The notes: generated from the letters alone by a model not told the origin. A stretch of DNA of 64,000 nt from Deltaproteobacteria bacterium (GCA_021737785.1 JAIPDI010000001.1:186001-250000), one strand, 5' to 3'. Numbered from the stretch's first letter, positions 25,292 to 34,369 are shown. Translations and numbers: made by a program.

Positions 25292-26371
25292 ATGAAAGAA
25301 ATCAGCAGAAGAGAGTTTTTAATGGCATCCGCCGCGGCAGGCGCCACATTGATGGCAGGGCCGATCTTAAGAGGAGGCCCTTCAGTGGCACATGCGTCCG
25401 TAAACATCCCAGAGGTTGACAAGCTGGTCATCACCGTCATTACCGATAATTACTATGATTGTCTCAGGTGGAACTACAAGATCGCTAAAAGACAGGTGAA
25501 ATGTCCAGGTGCCGCCTCTATCTGGAAGGGATTTTCTTTCCACGCCGAGCACGGCCTCGCCTATCACATTGAGACGGTCGTCAATGGCAAATCCAACGCA
25601 TTCATGTTCGATTACGGCATGGATCTCGAAGGCGTCAGCAAGAATATGGAGATATTGGGGATCGACTTGAATAGGATAGAAGCCCTCGGATTAAGCCACG
25701 GCCATTTGGACCATTGGGCAAACCTGATCCCCATGCTTAAAGCCAATGGCAAAAAGATTCGAAAAGGGATTCACTTATATGTGGGAGGGGATGCCTTTGA
25801 CAACAAGTTCGTCAAACTCCCGCCGGTCTATACGCCCCTGGATGGAGTCGCCGATCTCGGACAGCTGAACCGACCGGAGTTAGAGTCCCTGGATCGTGTC
25901 AAGATTGTTGAGGTAAAGGAACCGACGCCCATTGTTCCCGGGGCCTATCTGACAGGAGATATCGAGCGGGTGACGGAATATGAAAAGGGCTCGCCTATTC
26001 TTATGGTCAAAAAAGGCGATCAGATGGAGCGTGATTACTTTGCGGGAGAGCAATCCATAATGTTTAATGCCAAAGGCAAAGGTTTGGTGGTCCTATCCTC
26101 CTGCGCCCATTCAGGGATCGTTAATACGGTAAAACATGCTCAGAAGGTCTCCGGGATAGATAAGGTTCATCTGGTGATCGGAGGGTTCCATTTGACCGGC
26201 GCCAAACCGGAGGTGATCCAGCAAACGATTGCCGACATCAAGGCCGTTTCCCCGGACTACATTGTCCCGATGCACTGCGCAGGGTTTGAGGCCATCGCAG
26301 GATTCCAGAGAGAGATGCCGGAGCAGTTCATCATTAATGTTGCAGGGACGCGGTATGTTATTGAAACTTAG
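25292..26371 (+). CDS. Tat-exported metallo-beta-lactamase-fold protein
   Basis: A 359-residue protein with a twin-arginine signal (SRREFLMASAAAGATLM), so it is probably exported folded to the periplasm. The metal site shows LSHGHLDHW in place of HxHxDH, then SSCAHSGIVN, IGGFHL and a final VPMHCAGFEA. This pattern belongs to the group often named 7,8-dihydropterin-6-methyl-4-(beta-D-ribofuranosyl)-aminobenzene-5'-phosphate synthase, whose names are poorly tested. The start is the ATG at 25292 after GGGGAAGG. A strong hairpin terminator follows. The substrate is unknown. Confidence 0.88.
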   Translation: MKEISRREFLMASAAAGATLMAGPILRGGPSVAHASVNIPEVDKLVITVITDNYYDCLRWNYKIAKRQVKCPGAASIWKGFSFHAEHGLAYHIETVVNGKSNAFMFDYGMDLEGVSKNMEILGIDLNRIEALGLSHGHLDHWANLIPMLKANGKKIRKGIHLYVGGDAFDNKFVKLPPVYTPLDGVADLGQLNRPELESLDRVKIVEVKEPTPIVPGAYLTGDIERVTEYEKGSPILMVKKGDQMERDYFAGEQSIMFNAKGKGLVVLSSCAHSGIVNTVKHAQKVSGIDKVHLVIGGFHLTGAKPEVIQQTIADIKAVSPDYIVPMHCAGFEAIAGFQREMPEQFIINVAGTRYVIET

Positions 26372-26386
26372 AACGGAATAAACAGG

Positions 26387-26422
26387 GGCGTTGAGGTTCT
26401 CCCTGCCTCAACGCCTTATCTT
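26387..26422 (+). terminator. Rho-independent terminator after the MBL gene
   Basis: GGCGTTGAGG and CCTCAACGCC form a perfect ten-base-pair stem with a nine-base loop, followed by TTATCTT. It lies 16 bases after the MBL stop codon. Confidence 0.65.
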
Positions 26423-26492
26423 AACGCAATGTTGGATGCAACGTCTGAAGTCAAAAATTGGAGGGAGTGTCTAAAATCGGTGTACCTGTGGG

Positions 26493-26750
26493 TCAGTGAA
26501 TCGCGGGGCTTCCGACCTCGTGCCCTTGGTCGTTTAACAGGAATGCCATGATGAGTTCCAAGGTGAACGGGTCGACACTTGTCTCATGCCAGCCCATTCC
26601 CTCTAACCTTCGGTTCACCTGATCGGTGGTAAATTCACCCCTGTCGCTGACAACGATGTGCACCACATCTTCAACGAGCCTGAGGGTCTCCGGTCCTGAA
26701 AATCCTTTGCAGAAAAGCGTGTAGAACAGGCAATCGACAATTTCTTCCAT
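26493..26750 (-). CDS. Small hypothetical protein
   Basis: An 85-residue acidic protein starting MEEIVDCLFYTLFCKGFSG. A strong RBS, AGGAGG, lies seven bases before the ATG, which supports a real gene. It contains a possible helical segment (ETLRLVEDVVHIVV) and a second one (PFTLELIMAFLLNDQG). I do not recognise a family. It may be cotranscribed with the response regulator gene that ends 79 bases upstream on the same strand; about 80 bases without a gene separate them. Confidence 0.6.
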   Translation of the reverse strand: MEEIVDCLFYTLFCKGFSGPETLRLVEDVVHIVVSDRGEFTTDQVNRRLEGMGWHETSVDPFTLELIMAFLLNDQGHEVGSPAIH

Positions 26751-26829
26751 TTTATGCCTCCTGGACAGCGATCAGCAGGACGGTCGCCTCACCCGCCACT
26801 CAATGAACCGTCTCACCGATCCAGAAGTT

Positions 26830-27237
26830 TTACTGGAATCTCATCTGCGACGGGACCATCGAAACGTCTGGAGATAGACGTCCCCCTCTATTTTTCAATA
26901 TTCCCTTGACCTTCCCTTTCAGCTCATCCAGATTTGCTTTTTTGATGACCATATCGTCTGCGAGCGACTGACACCCCCCTGTTGAGGCGGAGTAGGCGGT
27001 GCATAGAATGCCGGGCACCCGATACTTGGATTTCTGCACCTTTTTCAAGAACCTCTGTACATCCGGATCTTCCATTTCGCTGTCCATCACCACCAGGTCC
27101 GGGTTCTCTTGTTCAACCGCCGTCATTAAGGCATTCGGTCTGGTTACGCTCACCACGTCATAGCCTTCCTCAGTCAGCTCATCCTTATAGATTAAACAAA
27201 AGGCTTCTTCGCGATCTGCCACGAGGATCTTTATCAT
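26830..27237 (-). CDS. Single-domain response regulator (receiver)
   Basis: The 135-residue product is a receiver domain with no output domain. It starts MIKILVADREEAF, giving the acidic pocket. LVVMDSEMEDP carries the phosphoacceptor aspartate, LCTAYS the conserved threonine, and VIKKANLDEL the conserved lysine. About 15 extra residues at the C-terminus contain no known motif. The start is the ATG at 27237, preceded by GAGGTG; a longer in-frame extension is not conserved. The partner kinase is not adjacent. Single receivers often act in phosphorelays or chemotaxis-like switches. Confidence 0.85.
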   Translation of the reverse strand: MIKILVADREEAFCLIYKDELTEEGYDVVSVTRPNALMTAVEQENPDLVVMDSEMEDPDVQRFLKKVQKSKYRVPGILCTAYSASTGGCQSLADDMVIKKANLDELKGKVKGILKNRGGRLSPDVSMVPSQMRFQ

Positions 27238-27380
27238 AGCCCACCTCTTTCTCAAAGTCCGAACCCCCTCTACCTTTACAAGACAAGAGAAGAAGGAAGA
27301 TCGGAATGAAGACAAGACAGCTCTGTTGAGGCACATTGATGCACTTCGACGAGACAGGGCAGCTCCTGACTTTCTTACAA

Positions 27381-27398
27381 GCAAAGGACATACCAAGT
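27381..27398 (-). promoter_or_regulatory. Candidate sigma-54 promoter upstream of the response regulator
   Basis: On the minus strand the sequence TTGGTATGTCCTTTGCTT has GG and GC separated by ten bases, the spacing required at -24/-12. It is about 145 bases upstream of the start codon. The -24 box is imperfect. Confidence 0.3.
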
Positions 27399-27708
27399 CG
27401 ACACAAGTGGGTTAATCTATTGATATTAAAATGAAATTTTATTTTGCGGAGGGAAGGTAACGGGAAGGATGAAGGATTTTTCCTTCAAATTGAAGAAATC
27501 CGAATGGGGCGATAAATCTAACCCTTTGAGAACACAGTGGGTTTTATGTGAAGAGAATTTCCTACACCACGCCTTGCTTTCCTGAAAGGGGGGATGTAAA
27601 ATGGTGGTGAATGTGCATCTCGGAATCCCTGGAATGCCTTAAAGCGGGGCGGAATTTTGCCGGACTATTCACAATTTGCAACGGGCCACGCTCATCCTGA
27701 CCCGTTGT

Positions 27709-27850
27709 TCCACTGCACACTAACCCTTCCGTCATTCCGGCACGGTTTTGGCCGGAATCCAGGAATGCGCCGGAGTGGATTCCGGCTAAGGGCATGCCGG
27801 AATGACGGGACAGCAAACAGGCGTTTTGGTTGCGGGCATCCGTGTTAGGA
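27709..27850. repeat. MITE-like repeat with nested palindromes, copy A
   Basis: The core at 27729-27808 is bounded by CCGTCATTCCGGCA and its exact complement TGCCGGAATGACGG, with an inner pair GCCGGAATCC / GGATTCCGGC. The homology with copy B at 34370-34510 extends on both sides: TTCCACTGCAC on the left and CGTTTTGGTTGC then ATCCGTGTTAGGA on the right. It lies in the 666-base gap between the response regulator and the lipoprotein hydrolase. Apart from the possible sigma-54 site I see nothing else there. Confidence 0.75.
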
Positions 27851-27903
27851 GTTTATTTGGCCTCAATATGAGCAGGCTGAATACATAGCAAAAGAGATGA
27901 AAT

Positions 27904-28803
27904 GTGAAGCATGCCACCTTCCGGGCGACACTATGGCTTTGGATAGCCCTGTCCATGCTGCCGTGGATATCGGGGTGTTTTAACAGTAGTTTTTATTACC
28001 CCAATGATACTGTTTACGAAACCCCGGCCGCTTATGGCTTGCCCTATGAAGAGGTCTCATTTGAGAGCCCGGACAACACCCGGTTGCATGGATGGTTCAT
28101 CCCGGCGACAGGGACCCCGGCCGGGACCATCATCTATTTTTACGGCGATTTTGCGAATCGAACCTACTATCTAAGACACATCCACTGGTTTCCACGGCAC
28201 GGATTCAATGCCTTTACCTTTGACTATCGGGGATTCGGGGATTCTGAGGGCACTCCGCATCGATCCGGCATCTATAACGATTCTGTAGCCGCCATCCAAT
28301 ATGTTCTGGCCAGACCCGACATTGATCGCCGCAATGTCTTCCTCTACAGTCAGAGCCTCGGCGCTGTTTTCGCTATTGCAGCCGTGGCCCAAAACGACTT
28401 CTCCGGGATTCGAGCCGTGGCCGTAGAAGGCGCGTTTACCTCCTTCAGAGCGGAAGCCCGCTATATGATGATGCATGAGAGCCAAAAAGTTATCGGCCGG
28501 GCCTCCTGCCTTACCTGGCCGATCCGACCGGTCACCTTTATAGGGGTCAGTGATGCTTACAGTCCCATTGACCTCGTCGACCAGGTATCGCCCATTCCCC
28601 TGCTGATCATTCACTGCATCTCGGATACTGCCGTCCCCTTTGATCATGCTGAACAGCTTTTCGAACGGGCCAAGTCACCTAAATATCTCTGGTCTGTAGA
28701 AGGTTGTGAACATGTCCGACTATTTATTGAATCGGACTTATCAGACAAATACCGCCGGATGCTGGCGTCCTTTTTTAAAAGCCATCGCAGCGAATCCCCA
28801 TAG
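27904..28803 (+). CDS. Alpha/beta-hydrolase lipoprotein
   Basis: A 299-residue hydrolase with a signal peptide and lipobox WISGC (Cys25), so it is probably anchored in the outer membrane. The catalytic serine is in FLYSQSLGAVF (nucleophile elbow). The acid is probably Asp in CISDTAVPFDHAEQLF, and the histidine is in GCEHVRLF, giving a full triad. DYRGFGDSEG is the usual oxyanion-region motif. The closest described group is the YfhR/BEM46-like hydrolases of unknown substrate. The start is a GTG at 27904 with a weak GAGATG upstream. It is 54 bases downstream of repeat copy A. Confidence 0.82.
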   Translation: MKHATFRATLWLWIALSMLPWISGCFNSSFYYPNDTVYETPAAYGLPYEEVSFESPDNTRLHGWFIPATGTPAGTIIYFYGDFANRTYYLRHIHWFPRHGFNAFTFDYRGFGDSEGTPHRSGIYNDSVAAIQYVLARPDIDRRNVFLYSQSLGAVFAIAAVAQNDFSGIRAVAVEGAFTSFRAEARYMMMHESQKVIGRASCLTWPIRPVTFIGVSDAYSPIDLVDQVSPIPLLIIHCISDTAVPFDHAEQLFERAKSPKYLWSVEGCEHVRLFIESDLSDKYRRMLASFFKSHRSESP

Positions 28804-28929
28804 GTTCTCGAGGGCCTTTCCCCTTATTCTTTCTCACAACCAAAAATATCCACAAGGCGTGTACCAATATCTGCTTCATCCCCTCTGAGAGGGATATGAA
28901 AAGAAAATCGAGGATCCGGATCTTTTTCC

Positions 28930-28959
28930 TTGACTGAATAAAAAATATTCAGTTATATG
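28930..28959 (+). promoter_or_regulatory. TetR-gene promoter with overlapping operator palindrome
   Basis: A perfect palindrome, ACTGAATA-AAAAA-TATTCAGT (28933-28953), lies between a -35 TTGACT (28930-28935) and a -10-like TTATAT (28953-28958). A bound regulator would block RNA polymerase directly, which fits autorepression by the TetR-type product just downstream. Confidence 0.6.
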
Positions 28960-29007
28960 AATCTGACTCAGATAGCTGAACAATATTTAAGGCAGGGAGT
29001 GGCGTCC

Positions 29008-29652
29008 TTGGGCATTGCGGAAAGAAAAAAGCGCGAAAAGGAAACGCAGCAGCGGGTGCGCCGCGAGCAGATCCTGGATGCCGCCAAACGGGTCTTTCAC
29101 ACCAGGGGATTCAGCGTGGCGACGGTTGAAGATATCGCCAAAGAGGCCGAGCTGAGTCCTGCGGCCCTCTATCTCTATTTCAAGAATAAAGACGACATCT
29201 ATGTATCCCTGAACCTTCAACTCTTAGAATACCTCTCCGGCAGACTCGAAGGCCTTTCCCTTGAACCGGACATCGATGCAGAGGAAAAGATCGCGGTCCT
29301 GAAAGATCTCCTTTCCGATGTCTACGATTTCGACCCGCTTATCCTGATCAATCTCTTTCATCTCCAGGCCAGCGATGGCCTCGAAAACCTGCCGCCCGAG
29401 CGGCTTTCCCAGCTCAATGCATTGGCCGGCAAAAGTCTCCAGAGCCTGTCCAGGATATTTGACCAGGGCAAGGCTGCGGGTCGCCTTGCAGGCTATCCCT
29501 CCATCGCCCTGGCAGATATCGTGTGGATCATCTTTACGGGTGCGGTCCTGTGGGAAGAGAGCAAGCGAATGATCAATCCTGAGAAGAATTACCTGAAGTC
29601 AACCCTGGACATCGCCCTCGATATTTTCAGAAAAGGAATTATGAACCCATAA
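29008..29652 (+). CDS. TetR-family transcriptional regulator
   Basis: A 214-residue repressor-type protein. The HTH lies at about 25-70 (QILDAAKRVFHTRGFSVATVEDIAKEAELSPAALYLYFKNKDDIY). The ligand domain fills the rest. I prefer the TTG at 29008 (residues LGIAERKKREKE, a usual family start) preceded by GGGAG. The in-frame ATG at 28957 lies inside the promoter palindrome region and lacks an RBS. It is the first gene of the plus-strand Liv/acyl-CoA-ligase operon, 21 bases before livG. By analogy with FadR-type TetR proteins, an acyl-CoA may be the inducer, which is inference. Confidence 0.88.
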   Translation: MGIAERKKREKETQQRVRREQILDAAKRVFHTRGFSVATVEDIAKEAELSPAALYLYFKNKDDIYVSLNLQLLEYLSGRLEGLSLEPDIDAEEKIAVLKDLLSDVYDFDPLILINLFHLQASDGLENLPPERLSQLNALAGKSLQSLSRIFDQGKAAGRLAGYPSIALADIVWIIFTGAVLWEESKRMINPEKNYLKSTLDIALDIFRKGIMNP

Positions 29653-29673
29653 CACCGGCTGACAGGCTGTCTC

Positions 29674-30459
29674 ATGAGCCACCTGCAAAAAAAGTCCGAA
29701 CCGGTCATTCGCATCCGGCGCCTCTCCCTCAAATTCGGGGGATTGCAGGCCTTAAGCGATGTATCCGTTGACGTCCGGGCCGGAGAAATCCTGGCCATCA
29801 TCGGTCCCAACGGGGCCGGTAAGACCTGTTTTTTGAACTGCATCAACGGGTTCTACCATCCGTACGAGGGAGAGATCCTCTATCTCGGCAAGGACCTGAC
29901 CCGCCTCAAACCCCACCGGATAGCATCTTTGGGCATTGCGCGGACCTTTCAGAATATCGAACTCTTCTCCGGGCTCACGGCCCTGGACAATCTCATGTCG
30001 GCCCGGCACATCCACATGCGCCACGGTGCCCTCTTGGGGTGCCTGTTTTTCGGTCCCACCCGGAGGGAAGAGATCTCCCACCGGGAGCGGGTGGAGGAGG
30101 TCATCGATCTGCTTGAAATGGAATCTATCCGAAAAAAGACGGTCGGGTCACTCCCCTATGGACAACGAAAAAAGGTGGATCTGGCCAGGGCCCTCTGCAT
30201 GGATCCCTCTATCCTCCTCTTGGATGAACCGATGGCCGGGATGAACGTGGAGGAAAAGGAAGACATGGCCCGGTTTGTCCTGGATGTCTATGAACTCAAA
30301 AAACTCCCCATCGTCCTGATTGAACACGATATGGATGTGGTCATGGATATCTGCCACCGCATCGTGGTACTGGACTTCGGCCGCAAACTGGCGGAGGGCC
30401 GGCCCCAGGAGGTCAAGGACGATGAGCGGGTTATCCGCGCCTATCTGGGGGAAGAATAG
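29674..30459 (+). CDS. livG: Liv-type ABC transporter ATP-binding protein LivG
   Basis: A 261-residue ABC ATPase. The Walker A motif is GPNGAGKT, the signature segment is GSLPYGQRKKVDLARAL and Walker B is LLLDEP. It has the long LivG-type insert with ARTFQNIELFSG and the C-terminal IRAYLGEE. In the branched-chain amino acid type of importer it pairs with LivF to drive LivHM. The neighbouring gene is an acyl-CoA ligase and no canonical leucine binding protein is evident, so the substrate may be an organic acid. The gap to the ligase start is 28 bases. Confidence 0.93.
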   Translation: MSHLQKKSEPVIRIRRLSLKFGGLQALSDVSVDVRAGEILAIIGPNGAGKTCFLNCINGFYHPYEGEILYLGKDLTRLKPHRIASLGIARTFQNIELFSGLTALDNLMSARHIHMRHGALLGCLFFGPTRREEISHRERVEEVIDLLEMESIRKKTVGSLPYGQRKKVDLARALCMDPSILLLDEPMAGMNVEEKEDMARFVLDVYELKKLPIVLIEHDMDVVMDICHRIVVLDFGRKLAEGRPQEVKDDERVIRAYLGEE

Positions 30460-30487
30460 ATTGAAACAGAGTGAGGCGCCATCTCCG

Positions 30488-32389
30488 ATGACCGTGGATA
30501 CACTGCCCAAAGCCCTGAGGGAGAACGCACGTAAATACGGCGACCGCAGGGTGGCCATGCGGGAAAAGGACCGGGGCATCTGGAAGGAGTTCACCTGGAA
30601 AGACTATTTTCTCACGGTCAAGCACTTCTGCATGGGTCTGGTCCATCTCGGCCTGGAGCGTGGGGATAAGGTATCGATCCTGGGGGAGAATAAGCCGGAA
30701 TGGTTCTGGGCCGAATTGGCGGTCCAGTCGGCCGGCGGTGCGGCTGTCGGCATCTTCACGGACTGCCTCCCCGAGGAAGTGAAATTCTATGCGGCCCATT
30801 CGGATTCCGTCTTTGCCGTGGTGCACGACCAGGAACAGGTGGACAAGTTTCTGGAGATCAAGAAGGACGTTCCCAACATAAAAAAAGTCATCTACTGGGA
30901 CCCCAAGGGCCTTTGGTCCTACACCGACCCCATTCTTCTCTCGTTTGATGAGGTCGTGGAACTGGGAAAACAGTATGACGTCAAGGAGCCAGACCTCTTT
31001 GACCGGATGGTGGATCAGGGCCATGGGGACGAGATCGCCGCATTCTGCTACACCTCCGGGACCACCGGCCTCCCCAAAGGGGGTATGCTGAGCCAGAGAT
31101 GGCTGGTGGAATCCGTAAGGGAATGGGCCCGGCTGGACGGATGGTATGACAAGGGATACGAGTATCTCTCTTTTATCCCCCCCGCCTGGATCACAGAGCA
31201 GGGGATCGGGATCGCCGGGGCCATCCTGGCCCCCATGGTGGTCAATTTCCCGGAAGAACCGGAAACCGTCCAGGAAAATATCCGGGAAATCGGACCGGAT
31301 ATCCTCTTCTTCGGCGCCCGGTTGTGGGAGAACCTGAACCGGATGGTCCAGGCCAGGATGATCGACTCGACCTATTTGAGACGACTCATCTACCGCCTGG
31401 CCCTCCCGGTGGGGCTCCGAATGGCGGGGATGAAGGGGAGCCAAAAAGGGCCGGGACTCCATTGGCGGATCCTCTATTTCCTGGCCTATCAGGCGGTCTT
31501 CCGGCAGCTCAGGGACCGGATCGGCCTTTCCAACGTGAAAACGGTCTATTCGGCCGGTGCAGCGGTGAGCCCGGACATCATCCGGTATTTCAAGGCCCTC
31601 GGCATCGATATCCGTCTCTTCTATGGGAGCACCGAACAGGGGGTCATGAGCATGCCGAGAAAAGGGGACATCCGGCCGGAAACATCCGGTCCGCCGGTCC
31701 CCTGGGTCAAGGTGAAGTTGTCGGATGACGGAGAGATTCTTATTAAGAACAAATATCCCTATTCCGGCTACTACAAAAACCCTGAGGCCACGGAAAAAAT
31801 GATGCAGGACGGCTGGTTCCGCACCGGTGATTTCGGCCATCTGAACGAAGACGGTCACCTGATCGTCATCGACCGGATGGACGACCTGAAAGAGCTTGCG
31901 GGAGGAAAGAAATTTTCGCCCCAGTACACCGAGGTGAGACTCAGGTTCAGCCCCTATATCAAGGACGCCCTGATTATCGGGGGCCCGGACAAGGAGTATG
32001 TGACCGTTCTGATCAATATCGACCTGGACAACGTGGGGCGATTCGCCGAGGCGAACCATATCGCCTATACCACCTTTACCGACCTCTCCCAGAAGAAAGA
32101 GGTGATCGACCTGACTAAGAAAGAGATCGAAAAGGTCAACGCCACGCTGCCCGGCTGGACCCGTGTCAGGCGGTTCGTAAATCTGCACAAGGAATTTGAT
32201 GCGGATGAGGATGAACTCACCCGAACGAGGAAGATGAGAAGGACATTTGTGGAAGAGAGGTACAAAGACCTCATCAAGGCACTCTACGGGGATGAAGCGG
32301 CCTATGAGATAGAGGCCACCGTCACCTACCGGGACGGCCGCAAGGGTACGATGCACACCGCCATCCAGGTGACCAAGGTAGAAGGTTGA
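30488..32389 (+). CDS. Long-chain acyl-CoA ligase (AMP-binding), Liv-associated, module 1
   Basis: A 633-residue adenylate-forming enzyme that would couple a carboxylic acid to CoA with ATP. The P-loop is YTSGTTGLPKGG, the A5 motif is YGSTEQG, and the GDFGHLNEDGHLIVIDR hinge is present. The A8 loop reads DRMDDLKELAGGKKFSP, so the usual DRKKD lysines are replaced, unlike module 2. The start could also be a TTG at 30461; I chose the ATG at 30488. It sits between livG and livH, four bases before livH. Placing a ligase inside a transporter operon suggests vectorial or immediate activation of the imported acid. Confidence 0.9.
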   Translation: MTVDTLPKALRENARKYGDRRVAMREKDRGIWKEFTWKDYFLTVKHFCMGLVHLGLERGDKVSILGENKPEWFWAELAVQSAGGAAVGIFTDCLPEEVKFYAAHSDSVFAVVHDQEQVDKFLEIKKDVPNIKKVIYWDPKGLWSYTDPILLSFDEVVELGKQYDVKEPDLFDRMVDQGHGDEIAAFCYTSGTTGLPKGGMLSQRWLVESVREWARLDGWYDKGYEYLSFIPPAWITEQGIGIAGAILAPMVVNFPEEPETVQENIREIGPDILFFGARLWENLNRMVQARMIDSTYLRRLIYRLALPVGLRMAGMKGSQKGPGLHWRILYFLAYQAVFRQLRDRIGLSNVKTVYSAGAAVSPDIIRYFKALGIDIRLFYGSTEQGVMSMPRKGDIRPETSGPPVPWVKVKLSDDGEILIKNKYPYSGYYKNPEATEKMMQDGWFRTGDFGHLNEDGHLIVIDRMDDLKELAGGKKFSPQYTEVRLRFSPYIKDALIIGGPDKEYVTVLINIDLDNVGRFAEANHIAYTTFTDLSQKKEVIDLTKKEIEKVNATLPGWTRVRRFVNLHKEFDADEDELTRTRKMRRTFVEERYKDLIKALYGDEAAYEIEATVTYRDGRKGTMHTAIQVTKVEG

Positions 32390-32392
32390 CTC

Positions 32393-33277
32393 ATGATTGA
32401 ATTTATTCAGCAGACCGTCACCGGCCTCATGACAGGGAGCCTCTACGCCCTGGTGGCCGCGGGCATCGTCCTGGTGTACAAATCGACCCACGTGGTGAGC
32501 CTGGCCCACGGCCAGCTGGTGGCATTCGGCGCCCTTTTCTTCTGGCTTTTTTTGAGCGGGTTCGGTCTCCCCTTCTGGGTGGGACTCATCCCCGCCTTCA
32601 TCCTGACCGCCCTTCTGGGACTTGCCATCGAACGGGTCGCCCTGAGGCCCCTCATCGGGCAGCCCCTCCTTGCGGCGTTCCTCATGACCTTTGCCATCTT
32701 CATCGCCCTGGAGGGGGTCTTTGTCCTCTACCTCAAGGGTGAGACCCGGACACTTCCCCACTTTCTTCCCGGCGGAAATCTGGCCCTGTCCGGCCTCTCC
32801 ATCCCCATCAACCAGTTGATCGGTTTCTGCGTGGCCCTCCTCCTCTTCGGGCTCCTGTCCTTAATCTTCAAGTATACCAAGCTGGGGTTGGGAATGCGGG
32901 CCACGGCAGAGGATCATCGGCTCGCCCAGAGCACGGGGATCGTGGTCAAGAATATCTTCTCCTATATCTGGATCCTTTCGGGGATCGTTGCGGCCATCGC
33001 CGGGATCGCCACGGCCAATGTGATGGACATCTATTATATGCTCCCCTATATCGGGATCAACGGGCTGATCGTGGCCATCTGCGGGGGCCTCGATTCCCTG
33101 GCCGGGGCCCTGGTCGTGGGGCTCCTCCTGGGCGTGGTGGAAAACGTGGGCGCCGCCTACCTGGACCCCCTGGTGGGGGGCGGCATCAAGGATGTGGCGG
33201 GATATGCGGTGCTCCTTCTGGTATTGCTGATCAGGCCCTATGGCCTGTTCGGACTTGTGAAGATTGAAAGGATATAA
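32393..33277 (+). CDS. livH: Liv-type ABC transporter permease LivH
   Basis: A 294-residue inner-membrane permease with about eight hydrophobic helices. Family segments are GSLYALVAAGIVLVYKSTHVVSLAHGQ, FKYTKLGLGMRATAEDHRLAQSTGI, ATANVMDIYYMLPYIGINGLIVAICGGLDSLAGALVVGLLLGVVEN and the end LIRPYGLFG. It forms the channel with LivM. The stop is three bases before livM. The usual GxGxxxxxxxGGMGS-type coupling loop is CGGLDSLAGAL here. Confidence 0.93.
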   Translation: MIEFIQQTVTGLMTGSLYALVAAGIVLVYKSTHVVSLAHGQLVAFGALFFWLFLSGFGLPFWVGLIPAFILTALLGLAIERVALRPLIGQPLLAAFLMTFAIFIALEGVFVLYLKGETRTLPHFLPGGNLALSGLSIPINQLIGFCVALLLFGLLSLIFKYTKLGLGMRATAEDHRLAQSTGIVVKNIFSYIWILSGIVAAIAGIATANVMDIYYMLPYIGINGLIVAICGGLDSLAGALVVGLLLGVVENVGAAYLDPLVGGGIKDVAGYAVLLLVLLIRPYGLFGLVKIERI

Positions 33278-33280
33278 CCC

Positions 33281-34327
33281 ATGAGGCCCTGCGGCGTATT
33301 TGACAAAAGCTATGCCCTCGACATGGCTATCATCCGAACCTGGCAGCACTGGGCCATCCTCCTTTCGGCCCTCCTGACCCTCTACCTGTTCCCCCTGTTC
33401 GGATCCTATTATTTGGTCAGTTTTATCAATCTCCTCTCCATCAGCATTATTGTGGTGCTGGGGCTTCAGATCGTCAGCGGCTTCTGCGGCCAGATATCCT
33501 TCGGCCAGGCGGCCTTTATGGCGGTGGGGGCCTATACGTCCTCGATCCTCACCATCCGATACGGCGTCCCCTTCTGGGTGGCCCTCCCCCTGTCAGGCAT
33601 CATGGCCGGGGCCGTCGGCATCATCGGCGGGGCCCCGTCCCTTCGGATCAAGGGGATGTATCTGGCCATGGCCACCATTGCCATCCACTTTGTGGTCATC
33701 TGGCTGATCCTCCATATGCAGATCACCGGGTCCTTTAAGGGCCTCTATCCGATGCCCCCCAGCATCTGCGGTTTTGAATTCGATACGGATGAACGGATGT
33801 TCTACATTATCGTGACCGTCATGATCATCATGACCTATGGGGCCAGGAACCTCATGCGGTCCAAGGTGGGAAGGGCATTCGTGGCCATACGGGACAACGA
33901 CCTGGCCGGTGAGGTCATGGGGGTGAATCTCTATTATTACAAGCTGCTGGCCTTCTTCATCTCCTGCTTTTATGCGGGGGTGGCCGGGTCTTTGTGGGCC
34001 CATCTCATCACGGTGGTCAATACCGAGCAGTTCACTCTCCTCCATGCCCTGGAATATGTGGGCATGCTGATCATCGGCGGCATGGGAAGCGTCCCGGGGG
34101 TGTTTTTCGGGGTCCTTTTTATCAGGATCCTCAACGAGCTGGTCATGTTTGCGTCTCCTGCATTAGCCAAGGCAGTTCCCTGGCTGGGGTCGTCGCCGGC
34201 CGCGTCCCTTGGTCTGATTGCCTTCGGCCTTGCCATGGCGGTGTTTCTGGTCTTTGAACCGAGGGGTCTGGCCCATCGCTGGGAGATCTTTAAGTCGTCC
34301 TACCGGCTCTACCCCTTCGCGCATTAG
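33281..34327 (+). CDS. livM: Liv-type ABC transporter permease LivM
   Basis: A 348-residue permease. Recognisable segments are VSGFCGQISFGQAAFMAVGAYTSSILTIR, GAPSLRIKGMYLAMATIAIHF, FVAIRDNDLAGEVMGVNLYYYKLLAFFISCFYAGVAGSLWAH and LIIGGMGSVPGVFFGVLFI. It has an extended N-terminus of about 25 residues and nine or so membrane helices. It completes the LivHM pair. Repeat copy B follows it, so the operon may be interrupted or attenuated at that point. Confidence 0.93.
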   Translation: MRPCGVFDKSYALDMAIIRTWQHWAILLSALLTLYLFPLFGSYYLVSFINLLSISIIVVLGLQIVSGFCGQISFGQAAFMAVGAYTSSILTIRYGVPFWVALPLSGIMAGAVGIIGGAPSLRIKGMYLAMATIAIHFVVIWLILHMQITGSFKGLYPMPPSICGFEFDTDERMFYIIVTVMIIMTYGARNLMRSKVGRAFVAIRDNDLAGEVMGVNLYYYKLLAFFISCFYAGVAGSLWAHLITVVNTEQFTLLHALEYVGMLIIGGMGSVPGVFFGVLFIRILNELVMFASPALAKAVPWLGSSPAASLGLIAFGLAMAVFLVFEPRGLAHRWEIFKSSYRLYPFAH

Positions 34328-34369
34328 TACTGGTGTTCTGTGATGAAAAACAAGAGAATATGGCCATCC

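Noticed and set aside
30431-32761. A 776-codon open frame on the minus strand opposite the module 1 ligase
   Set aside because: It is antisense to a clearly conserved AMP ligase and livH start, has Gly/Pro/His-rich composition typical of GC-skewed antisense frames, and shows no RBS or known motif.
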